From assembly GCA_030248215.1 (NCBI GenBank), contig JASANG010002082.1:1-64000 (forward strand): DNA of 64,000 nucleotides. The letters run 5' to 3'. How positions within the stretch are numbered: position 1 is the first letter of the stretch; every line of letters starts with the position of its first letter. Position numbers and translations under genes: made by a program. The notes beneath the pieces were generated by a model, which ran no database searches, was not told the origin of the DNA, and saw only the letters and a list, made by a program, of their open reading frames with translations. This document shows positions 13,201 through 22,490 of the stretch, piece by piece. The stretch is from Enoplolaimus lenunculus. Lineage: Eukaryota > Nematoda > Enoplea > Enoplida > Thoracostomopsidae.

Positions 13201-13706
13201 CCTATTAGATTGGAACTTTAATTTTGAAACGTGTAAAAGTAGCTATGAAATTTTGGCCTTTCTGGATAGTACCACTGAAGTTCGGTTGTGGACTGTTGCG
13301 TATTTTTCAATCCGCCTTGCAATATTTGAATCCCACGTTTCACACTGTTTTTTATGATTTCAGATTTGTTAGTTAGGAGTATGCTTTCAAAACGTAAGTA
13401 TACTTGAACCTCTAAAATGCGTTGGTCGAAAATTTACAACTACGCCCGGATTAGGCCAATCGACATTCATAGCGTATAATTTTGACTCTATCCATTATGT
13501 ACATAGTTTCTTATTGTTTGGAATTCGAAATTGGGGCCTAATAACTTCTCCCACGTCTTTTGTTCGGGTCAACACTTGATATCCTATGTATGCCCGGCCT
13601 GTTTACACCGTTGAACAATAAGTCGCAAATCCGAATGTGGATTAGCACTATGGTGTAGTGGAAAATTGACGAACAATAAAGATTAAACTAAAAATTTGCC
13701 ATTATT
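7073..13706. repeat. Right arm of the giant inverted repeat
   Basis: Reverse complement of bases 1-6565, with coordinates summing to about 13640-13707 as small indels accumulate. It holds mirror copies of all elements named in the left arm. An 84-codon frame at 9576-9830 and a 76-codon frame at 11033-11263 show no domain and have no clear counterpart of equal quality in the left arm. No gene is supported. Confidence 0.93.
12495..12697. mobile_element. TTAGGC-core element with clean target duplication
   Basis: Termini GGCCCATGTATAGAGCAGG and TTCTATACATGGCC, bounded by the perfect 8-bp repeat CATTTTAT (12487-12494, 12698-12705). Inside are the conserved GGGGCTATAATAGA and TTAGACT blocks and AGGCTTAGGC units. 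This is the better preserved mirror of 1016-1215. Confidence 0.9.
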
Positions 13707-13860
13707 GGCTGTGTTTCTAAAACCTTACTTAACCATAACTTATATTTAAATAATTGCTAATCAATTACTTAAGCAATTTTTCGTTTCTAAAAGTGAACTT
13801 AAGTCTTGTAAATACTTAAGATGGTGAACGTGTGTGACCTGATATAAGCAACATTTCTGG

Positions 13861-14050
13861 AACCGGAACGTTTTTCTGCGTTACAGTAATAGAGTAAGCT
13901 CAAGCGTTAGACCATTTTATTGCTTAGGCTAAGGCTTAGGATTAGCCTTAGGCTTAGGTATATGCCCATCCTTACGCTTAGGTTTAGGCTTTGGCTTACG
14001 CTAAGGAATATGCTTATACTACTGTTCCAACCCTGTTCTATACATGGGCC
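13861..14050. mobile_element. TTAGGC-core element, left end lost
   Basis: Contains CCGGAACGTTTTTCTG, AGTAAGCTCAAGCGTTAGAC, AGGCTTAGG units and the right end TTCTATACATGGGCC. About 20 bp of the left terminus are missing. It begins about 150 bp past the end of the inverted repeat. Confidence 0.7.
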
Positions 14051-14740
14051 AATTAAATTACATGCTTACTACAAAAGCAAAGCTTAGATAAATATATACT
14101 TGCGTAAGATTTCATAAACTCAGCCAATGTCGTTAAACATAACTCATAAATTGATTTAAATTCGCAAGCATTATAAGCTTAAAGGTATGATGACACTGAA
14201 ATAGAATAAACGGTACTGAGTACAACTTACAAAAAGAGATTGTTTGACACAGTCAGTAATTTTATTCCAAGACTCTTCGTTATCAAGTTGTTGCATGAGA
14301 TCAACAGCTCTAGAAATTTAAGGCCCTGGTGCTTGTACATTTCATCCGATTATTCTCGTTTAGAAACTTAGCAAACGGCGTACTTATAGCTAAAAATAAA
14401 CATAAGTCTATGCTTCGGCTTCGCGAAGCCTTTCATAGCCTGCGCCTATAAAGCTTTTAAGTAAAAGTTGAACATTAAGTGTAAAGCCTAAAACCTGAAA
14501 CTATGCGTCAACATTGATTTTAAAATTGTGGACAGAGAAGTGTCCAAGAGCCGTATAATCTACGTGTATTTATATGTATATTGAGCATGTGGAAATCGCA
14601 CAACTGTAGATGCTTCCCGATAGGACACGAAACCTAAATAATTTTGTCCACAGCTGTGAATGAGCGTTGAATTTTTTGAAACTAAATCTACGCCAGATCT
14701 CAAAAAATATTGGTCGTATTTTACTGGTCAATACGTAGAA
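14051..14740. other. No gene seen
   Basis: AT-rich sequence with short frames only. The last 50 bp (TTTTACTGGTCAATACGTAG and following) are the source of the host segment amplified inside the adjoining element. Confidence 0.6.
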
Positions 14741-14748
14741 AACTTTGT

Positions 14749-15535
14749 GGCCCATGTTACTTTAAGGGGCGTCCAGGTTTCTGGCGGGTCCATATCGTAA
14801 TTTACTGGTCAATACGTAGAAAACTTTGTAGCCCATGTTACTTTAAGTCTTTGTATTGACCAGTAAATTACGATATGGACCCGCCAGAAGCCTGGACGCC
14901 CCTTAAAGTAACATGGGCCTCAAAGTTTTCTACGTATTGACCAGTAAATTACGATATGGACCCGCCAGAAACCTGGACGCCCCTTAAAGTAACATGGGCC
15001 ACAAAGTTTTCTTCGTATTGACCAGTAAATTACGATATGGACCCGCCAGAAACCTGGACGCCCCTTAAAGTAACATGGGCCACAAAGTTTTCTACGTATT
15101 GACCAGTAAATTACGATATGGACCCGCCAGAAACCTGGACGCCCCTTAAAGTAATGGGCCACAAAGTTTTCTACGTATTGACCAGTAAAATACGATATGG
15201 ACCCGCCAGAAACCTGGACGCCCCTTAAAGTAACATGGGCCATCAATTTAATTTGTGGCCCATGTTACTTTAAGGGGCGTCCAGGTTTCTGGCGGGTCCA
15301 TATCGTAATTTACTGGTCAATACGTAGAAAACTTTGTGGCCCACTTTACTTTAAGGGGCGTCCAGGTTTCTGGCGGGTCCATAACAAAGAGTAGGTTTAG
15401 ATTCTAGATTGCATTTTTTGCTTAGGCTTAGGCTTAAGCTTAGGCTTAGGAACTCATTTTTGCAACGCTTAGGTTTTGGCTTAAGCTTAGAAATAGACTT
15501 GATCTACTGTTACGCCCCTTAAAGTAACATTGGCC
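14749..15535. mobile_element. TTAGGC-core element with amplified, inverted terminal units
   Basis: Ends GGCCCATGTTACTTTAAGG and its complement, flanked by the perfect 8-bp repeat AACTTTGT (14741-14748, 15536-15543). From 14749 to 15384 the end is repeated as units of about 81 bp in the order forward, part-forward, several reverse, then two forward. Each unit joins about 45 bp of element end to about 36 bp copied from the host DNA just left of the insertion (14713-14748). A normal TTAGGC core follows at 15415-15510. Frames of 65-108 codons across it are by-products of the repeat. Confidence 0.9.
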
Positions 15536-15819
15536 AACTTTGTTATAAACAGGTGCCTCTTTGAAATTTACTTTGTCGTTTGACTTTTTTGCATGAAAGC
15601 AGCGGGTCTCGCTTTATATTACCTGTCTAATTGAGACGTCGAGATATGTGTTTTTAGTATATCTTCAATGCACTTAATCCACGTATTATCTTCTGAAATG
15701 AAATATAGTAAAAGAAGCATAGTTAAGCTGTGGTTCAATCGAATTAATTTAAAGGTTTCGGCGTCTTCTTTTATTTAATTATACATTCAATTATAAACCC
15801 ATAAAAAGTGTTTAGTTAA

Positions 15820-16154
15820 ATCAAGAGTGGATGATCACTCTTTATAACAAAAGTGTACAACTGGGTACATTCTGTGTATTAAAGAATATACCAGCACGCG
15901 TTGCATTTTTGTTCGAACCCCCTCAATCAGGGGGGTTTAAGCAAGAGATTAACAGTATGCTTCAGTACACCTATCCCCCCTTATACAAGGGGAGTTACAA
16001 TTTGCTCCTATCATTACTACGATATAAAACTGCCTACAGACCCCCCTAAACAAGGGGGGAGGCCAATAACGCAACGCGGCCGGGTACATTCTTTAATACA
16101 CAGAATGTACCCAGTTGCACACTCTTGTTATAAAGAGTGATCATCCATTCTTGG
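15820..16154. mobile_element. Non-autonomous element with about 85-bp inverted ends
   Basis: The left end CAAGAGTGGATGATCACTC and right end GAGTGATCATCCATTCTTG extend as inverted repeats through GGGTACATTCTGTGTATT. TTAA lies on both sides (15816-15819, 16155-16158), which would fit a piggyBac-type target, but this is inference. The interior holds three CCCC...GGGG inverted pairs. A related element is at 39597-39820. Confidence 0.8.
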
Positions 16155-16217
16155 TTAAATTAATAGTGAGATTTACGGGCAATATTCTCACACTTATCGA
16201 ATAGTGATAGCTGTTAT

Positions 16218-16386
16218 GGCCAATGTATAGAACAGGGCCGTAACAGTAGCATAAGCATATTCCAAAGCTGAAACCTAAGCGTGTGCTTAAAGTGTAAGCT
16301 TAAGCAAGAAATATTAGTCTAATGCTTAAGCATTCACTATTACAGTCACACAGGAAAACGTTCCGCCTCTGATGTTCACGTGGGCC
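16218..16386. mobile_element. TTAGGC-core element
   Basis: Termini GGCCAATGTATAGAACAGGG and GTTCACGTGGGCC, with flanking 8-mers GCTGTTAT and GCTGTTGT (7 of 8). The core is AAGCCT-like units, heavily diverged. Confidence 0.85.
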
Positions 16387-16701
16387 GCTGTTGTAAACAA
16401 ACTGTTGCACTACGAATCGGAAAATGTCTCTTAAAAACTTGCATGCTAACATTTTTAAATTTAGAAGTTCAAAGCTAATTTAGTTCAAATAACTTTTGTC
16501 TTGTACAATTGAACTATTTTACGCTTACTAGATTTTTTTCACTCTCTTGAATATACCAACAGCCATTTTTCGATGAGATGTCGAGCGATATAACTCAAGA
16601 ACGAAGCGAACGAGAAGCAAACGCAATTTCAGTTAGCTATGTTGTATATAATACAAAATTTTAGTTTTGACCAATATTAGCGGATAAAATGCCTGGGTGG
16701 C

Positions 16702-17182
16702 ACCCGTCGGATCCGTTTAGAACATATACTTAAAACCACCAAGAATTCCAAGAAAAACAGATGTGTTTACCTCGGTCTGATACGTTTACAGATTCGTTCG
16801 TTTTGGAATCGGCTGGCTGATTTCGGAATTGTTCCCAAACTGCGAGCTGTCGACACGATTTCAATCTTAAATCATTGAAGTCAAATCGAACCGCAAACCA
16901 TTCACCACAGGCGAATCGAAAAATTTTTGACGGGCGGGGGGGGGGCTGGCAAATGTTATGAAACGCAAAAATTTGTAAGGTAGGAACCATATGATTTTAT
17001 CACCAAAACATTTTCTGAGGGCGAAAAATTGTAAGGTAGCGACTTACCCACAGAAAAATTCTGCGGAAAAAATTGTTTTTTTACAAAAAAAATTTAAATT
17101 GTAAGAGGAACCTTATCATTTTAACGCAAATAAATTCTGATGGGGGGTTACGCCCTTCGCCTCCCCTCTGGATCCGCTAGTG
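16702..17182. repeat. Degenerate hAT-like MITE
   Basis: The right end CTGGATCCGCTAGTG and inner blocks AATTGTAAGGTAG and CATTTTAACGC match the clean MITE at 44302-44495. A run of G interrupts it near 16930. The left end is uncertain; the sequence CGGATCC at 16701-16715 may be it. Confidence 0.45.
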
Positions 17183-17439
17183 CTGGTCACTTTTATAAAT
17201 TCACTTTGATTATGTTTCGTTTTGGCTCTTCCTGGTTAAATTCAACCCAAGCATTTTGATATAAACCGGCCAACACCTGACCATTTTGGAACCGTTAGCG
17301 AAAGAAGCGTGAAACCAGACTCATTTTTTAAATTAATAAACCGCTAAAGCTGCAAAACCTAGGTTTTTGTTTTGGTAATAATGGCTGAAATCCCAACCCA
17401 TTCGCTGGACATTTGACAATCCCGGTCAAGCCCGTACCC

Positions 17440-17600
17440 AGAGAGACCTGGCCAAGGGATGGCTGAGCCCCGTTGGACAAACTTTTGGCACACCCTAGAT
17501 AATTTTCGAGCTGCTTGTAAGTCATGGAAAACCGTTTTATGCCCCTTTGAAAAAATTTTACCACCTCCCGAAGCAAGATGAGCTGGCTACGGCTATGTCC
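17440..17600. repeat. Degenerate copy of the CAGGCCTGTAG MITE family
   Basis: GGCCAAGGGATGGCTGAGCC, GTAAGTCATGGAAAACC and AAGATGAGCTGGCTAC line up with the MITE at 47102-47267. A 95-codon minus-strand frame here is a product of the repeat. Confidence 0.5.
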
Positions 17601-18054
17601 CGGGTGTATGCTCATTTAAGCACAATATCTGTGAACAATTTTGGTGATTCAAGACATAATGGTGATGAAGTGCCGGATTCTAAAATGTGTGTACCCTTTA
17701 GCAGCTACGATCAGTTGCTGATGGGTTATGTAACTTTTGAATCACTTAATTGTGAGCTTTAGAATCTAACAAAGTTACATATTCCGGTCAAACATAACCA
17801 ACCTACAAACAAGGACATAGCTAGGGGGTAGCTACAGGGGTCAACCCCTCTCCACTGTCGTTTTGGTAAAAATGTTTTAGATACATTTTAGTATATACGT
17901 ATAACACAAGAAACGCCCCATCGAAATTTTTATGCAAGAGTAGCAGCCCCGAACACAAATCATCACTACACCGTCCATACCTGTTGCTATGGATGGAAAT
18001 ACAGACTCGCGGTTTTTATAGTTCGCTTGCTTGAAAATTTAAGTGTCAAAAATG

Positions 18055-18394
18055 CTACACACATTTGACAATTTGTGCCGTGAGCTTCAAGCCAACTTTC
18101 GCTATGCTCCTGGTTTAAAATACAAAGGATTCAATCTTACATTTCTGAATCAAAGTTTGAAAAGCGGTCAGGTGGCACCGAACCCGTTTTAGTGTAGTTT
18201 TCATTTGACCAATCTAATTTGTCGGCATATTTATTGAGGTGTGTTGTTGCTGTTGATTGCACAATTTCTGTTGAGTCGCATGTATCCATTGCAGTTAGTA
18301 GCTGCTGTTCGACATTCGATATTACTGGAGGGCTTGGAATGCAGTTACAAAAGCTTGCAATTGCTACTTCCAAATTCGTATGTGATGGATTGAT
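18055..18394 (-). CDS. 3' exons of an unidentified gene
   Basis: Minus strand. An acceptor (CAATTACAG) precedes an open exon of 254 bp (18394-18141) with coding-like composition, beginning INPSHTNLEVAIASFC and ending ...RFSNFDSE. It stops at a strong donor, GTAAGATTG. A possible acceptor (TTTTAAACCAG) is only 31 nt on, and using it continues the frame 18 more codons to TAG at 18055-18057. Without that intron the frame ends at TAA inside GTAAG. No domain is recognised. The 5' exons are not found; the TTAGGC element at 18443-18639 would sit in the upstream intron. The 31-nt intron is unusually short and uncertain. Confidence 0.4.
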
Positions 18395-18442
18395 CTGTAA
18401 TTGCCAAAATACACAAAAAACTAACACCTATGTCATTAAAGC

Positions 18443-18639
18443 GGCCCAAGTTACTTTAAGGGACGTCTAGGTTTTTGGTGGATGCATAAAAGAGCATGTT
18501 TCGATCCTAGAATACATTTTTTGCTTAGGCTTAGGCTTAGGCTTATGCTTAGGAACACATTTTTGCAACGCTTTGGCTTAGGCTTAGGCTTAGGAATACG
18601 CTTAATCTGCTGTTACGCCATTTTAAAGTAACATTGGCG
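18443..18639. mobile_element. TTAGGC-core element, GTTACTTTAAGG subtype
   Basis: Ends GGCCCAAGTTACTTTAAGG and TTTAAAGTAACATTGGCG, flanked by perfect ATTAAAGC 8-mers (18435-18442, 18640-18647). Same end subtype as 14749-15535 but without the amplified units. The core is AGGCTTAGGCTTAGG. Confidence 0.88.
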
Positions 18640-19124
18640 ATTAAAGCTGTAACTCACAACATAAATATATAAATATACGTAATTTGGGCAGTGTTCCAGC
18701 TTTTATTTCCATGTTATGAACTTTGATGCTAGGAAAAGTATATACACAAAGCACAATTGTTAGTGCCGATTTTAACCATGAATATAAAAAAGAACAGACG
18801 AGTAAAAGAAAACAAGTAGCGTTGCAAATGTTGCCTAATTAAAGTGCCAATGGTAACTAAGGGCTTGCGCATTAAGCCTAATCCTAATCCTAAGTCAAAG
18901 GGTAACGTTAAGCATAATCCTAAGCCACAGTCTCCGGGTCGGCCAATCGTCCTGTCTTCCAAAGAGCAGTCAGTCCCCTATATTTCAAGTGGGCCAAGTA
19001 AAGATTAAAATATTGGATAATTTCTATTTATATATAGTTCTTTCGTTAAATTTTGTGATTTGTTTATATGTGGCAGTACCAATTTTGGGTTGAACGGCAT
19101 AAGCGTTGTAACGTTAAACAATAC

Positions 19125-19433
19125 GGCCAATGTAAAGAACAGGAGCGGAACAGTATTATAACCGCATTCCTAAGCCTAAGCCTAAGCCTAAGCCTAAGCC
19201 TAAGCCTAAGCCTAAGCCTAAGCCTAAGCCTAAGCCTAAGCCTAAGCCTAAGCCTAAGCCTAAGCCTAAGCCTAAGCCTAAGCCTAAGCCTAAGCCTAAG
19301 CCTAAGCGTAACAATGAGCATATTCCTAAGCCTAAGCCTAAGCCTAAGCCAAGCAAAAAATAGTCTAAAGCTTAAAGTTTACTCTTTTCTAGTCTCACAG
19401 AAAAACGTTCCGCCCCTGATCTTTACATGGGCC
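19125..19433. mobile_element. TTAGGC-core element with a long perfect array
   Basis: Termini GGCCAATGTAAAGAACAGG and CTTTACATGGGCC, flanked by perfect AACAATAC 8-mers (19117-19124, 19434-19441). The core from about 19169 to 19309 is some 23 uninterrupted AAGCCT units, followed by a spacer ATGAGCATATT and four more. It is the longest pure array in the window. Frames reading LRLRLR, LSLSLS and LGLGLG across it are not genes. Confidence 0.95.
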
Positions 19434-19877
19434 AACAATACCTACTTTCCATCACAGCAAAGTTCGCGAACTTTTAGTTTCGTCATTTGTATTTCCTATT
19501 AACCCTGGACACGAGTAACGAGTATTTATTTAAGCAAAACAACAGGGAGTAACCAGATATCCGTTTCCGGTGAAAGTCAGTGTTCGCTTCCGTTTCCGTT
19601 ACAGCTAAATCACATATTAATTGCGCAAATGTTTCATTTACGCATATTCTGGAAATGTTCCAGCGATATAGAGGTAGAAATGACGAAATTCATTTGAAAT
19701 CAGAAAACATTAGAGTACGTCTGCGCTTTTTAATTTAAAATCTTAAAAAGTCCAGTTAACATTAGCATGTGTCTTACTGGCAAAAAAACTTAAACATCTT
19801 TGAATCTTTTATACTCCAATATCCGTTTACCGTTTTTGTCTATTTTGATCAATATCCGCTTTCGTTTCTGTTATCAT

Positions 19878-20006
19878 TTTCCGGTGGGGCTATAATAGAG
19901 TCAGTTTAAGCTTTAGACTACTTTTTTTTGCTTAGGTGTAGGCTTAGGCTTAGGCTTAGGAATATGCTTACACTACTGTTCCGGCCCTGTTCTATACAAG
20001 GGCTCG
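19878..20006. mobile_element. TTAGGC-core element, left end lost
   Basis: Starts inside the conserved TTCCGGTGGGGCTATAATAG block, then TTTTGCTTAGG units, and ends TTCTATACAAGGGC. No target duplication could be read. Confidence 0.65.
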
Positions 20007-20422
20007 TTTATGGCCAACAAACCAGTAAGCAATTTAAACAGCAACGTTGATATAAGATAACAATATTTTTTTCGAAATTAATTAAAAAAACTGTTAGAAC
20101 TTAAAACTTACAGGCATCGTAACGACACAGCGTAAAAGGCTCCAGAGTACGCTGAACACTCTCCGGATGCTTAAGTTTGACTTCGTGTTAATCTTCATAA
20201 ATATCAACACTTTACCATTAAATTGATTAGCATAGTGGGAAGTTGAACCGCGGACTGCGCTTAACGAGGTGTACTTGTTATTCGACAGATATCATAATAG
20301 TGCGGTTCTAAAGGTTTTACAGCTTATAACATACTTAAACTATGTGAATAAAAATTATACACAGGTCTTCTGACAATTGACAGGATCGCAGGGGCCATGT
20401 AAAGTCCAATTTTAACCAAAGT

Positions 20423-20644
20423 GGCACATGTAAAGATCACGGGCGAAACGTTTTTATGCGAGCGTACAACAGGACAAGCTTTACTGCAACAGAACAAGCT
20501 TTAAGTTTTAAACTTATTTTTTAAACGTAGGCTTAGGCTTACGTATCTAAGTTTTAATTTTCACCCTTAGGCTTAGGGTTACGATTAGGTTGATGCTTAA
20601 TAATATGCTTATATCCTGTTACAGCCCTGTTCTATACGTTGGCC
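20423..20644. mobile_element. TTAGGC-core element
   Basis: Ends GGCACATGTAAAGATCACGG and TTCTATACGTTGGCC with degenerate AGGCTTAGG units. Flanking 8-mers ACCAAAGT and ATGAAAGT agree at only five positions. Confidence 0.7.
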
Positions 20645-21405
20645 ATGAAAGTCATGCTTTTGTTTATGTTTTGTTAAGATAAATAGACAACTAATCTAAG
20701 TAGTGTCTTTACTAAATTAAGTGAAAAATCGAATTAATTTAAAACGTATTTAACCCTTTCCGGCATAAAGTATACTTTGCGTTTTACTAAGCCCAAGCTT
20801 TGATAGTGAACAATCACAGTGCGGGATGTTTAACAATTGCGTTACGCGTATGCACAGTATAACATCTCAACAAGACTTGATAGCTGTAGCACCCTCGAGC
20901 TCGGGCGTCCCGCTTACTGCGAGCACGAACGGAATTAGCTCTTGCAAGCCGAACCCAGCACAACGATATACTCTTTATTATGTAGCGCATTTAATACGTG
21001 TTTCGGCCCATGTATAGTTGAGTTCCGTCCCAAAATCCCACCATCCCTACTAAAAAATTGATACTTTTCGTTTGTGGTGAGATTTAGGGATTTTGGGTTG
21101 TTGGGATTTTGCAATTTCAATAAAATTCATCGAATGCAATTACTTATGCTTAGGCTTAGATTTAGGATTAGGCAATCCTTTGGCTCAAGATTTAGGTTTA
21201 GGAATATGCAACGCTCCGTCTTAGGCTTAGGTTTAAAGCTTATATATACATTTTAGAGGTGCTTTAGCCTGAGGAGTAGGCTTTGTCTTAGTCTGCGTCT
21301 CAGGCTTAGGCCTAGGCGTAGGCATAGTTTTAGGACGCTGAGGCTTTAGGAATTGGTTTAAACGTAGATTAAATCATAAGTGACCATTACGGGTTAAATC
21401 GTAGG

Positions 21406-21660
21406 GTTCCATGTATAGAACAAGGCGAGATCGTTTTCCGGAGGGGCTATAATAGAGTCACTTTACGCTTTATAGACTATTTTTTGATTAGGCTTAGGCT
21501 TAGGTTTAGGCTTAGACTTAGGCTTACGCTTAGGCTTAGGCTTAGGCTTAGGCTTAAGCTTAAGATTAGGATAGGCTCATCCATACGCTAGGCTTAGGCT
21601 TAGGCTTAGGCTTAGGAATATACATATACTACTGTTCCGGCCCTGTTCTATACATGGACC
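21406..21660. mobile_element. TTAGGC-core element nested in the long element
   Basis: Ends GTTCCATGTATAGAACAAGG and TTCTATACATGGACC. Flanks ATCGTAGG and ATCTTAGG agree at 7 of 8. The core carries about ten near-perfect AGGCTT units in two blocks. Confidence 0.85.
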
Positions 21661-21726
21661 ATCTTAGGCATAGGCTTAGGCTTAGACTTCGCTTAAGTTT
21701 ACGCTTAGGCTTTAGGAGCAGGCTTT

Positions 21727-22100
21727 CCATATCCCGAAATCCCAAAATCCCACCATCGACCTTATCCCGAAATCCCAAAATCCCACCTTTGACCATATCC
21801 CGAAATCCCAAAATCCCAAAATCCACCTTCGACCACATCCCGAAATCCCAAAATCCCACCTTCGACCATATCCAGAAATCCCAATATCTCAAAATCCCAA
21901 CTTCGACCATATCCCGAAATCCCAAAATCCCAAAATCCCACCTTCGACCATATCCTGAGATCCCAAAATCCCACCTTCGACAATGAAATCCCAAAATCCC
22001 GAAATCCAACCTTCGACAATGAAATCCCAAAATCCCGAAATCCAACCTTCGACCATATCCCGAAATCCCAAGATCCCAAAATCCCACCTTGACCACACAT
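21727..22100. repeat. 33-bp minisatellite, AATCCCAAAATCCC type
   Basis: About ten units built on ATCCCGAAATCCCAAAATCC followed by CACCTTCGACCAT, with shorter variants. The same unit recurs in reverse at 54440-54740. Frames of 69-155 codons (GILGFRD repeats) are artefacts of the array. Confidence 0.9.
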
Positions 22101-22385
22101 CAAATTCTACTGATGGGATGATGGGATTTTGGGACGGCAGTGAAATTTACATGGGCCCGTGTTTCTACAGGCTTTGATGTTTGAACTTTTCTAAATCGAA
22201 CAAGAAATAAAACATCACAGCTTAACAATTATCACATTGATAATAAAACAAAAATATAGCCAAAATCGAAATATCAGACCTTCCAAAATCCTATATTAAG
22301 CTGTAAGTAGACTATCTGTCTGTACTGACTGATAGCACCCAAGGGACGCATTTAGGTTATGGTTTAATCGAATTTCAAACGGAAC

Positions 22386-22490
22386 GTTCTCATTATATAA
22401 ATATATACATATATACATATATATATGTAGATATATACATATATATGTATATATATTTATATATATACATATATATACATATATAAGGCA
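22386..22490. repeat. TATACA/TATATG microsatellite
   Basis: About 100 bp of alternating purine-pyrimidine ATATACATATAT-type sequence. Confidence 0.9.

Larger units (their letters stand above)
21005..22157. mobile_element. Long composite TTAGGC-core element
   Basis: The 1.15-kb unit has ends GGCCCATGTATAGTTGAG and TTTACATGGGCC and perfect 8-bp flanks CGTGTTTC (20997-21004, 22158-22165). In order: an AATCCCACCA block, degenerate TTAGGC units, a second complete element nested at 21406-21660, more TTAGGC units, then a 33-bp minisatellite. A counterpart in reverse order is at 54440-55722. Confidence 0.9.

Noticed and set aside
14920-15394. 65-108-codon frames with repeated YFKGRPGFWRVH
   Set aside because: They follow the 81-bp units in both orientations and vanish outside them.
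19169-19310. True chromosome end
   Set aside because: The array is bounded by element ends and an 8-bp duplication, and continues into ordinary DNA on both sides.
19064-19502. Open frames reading LRLRLR, LSLSLS and LGLGLG over the hexamer array
   Set aside because: A hexamer repeat has no stop in several frames, so long frames arise on both strands. They track the repeat, not a protein.
20217-20290. tRNA gene on the minus strand (GCGGTTCAACTTCC box)
   Set aside because: Only a B-box-like word and part of one arm are present; no acceptor or D arm.
21629-22177. Frames with GILGFRDM-type repeats on both strands
   Set aside because: Product of the 33-bp minisatellite, whose period is a multiple of three.
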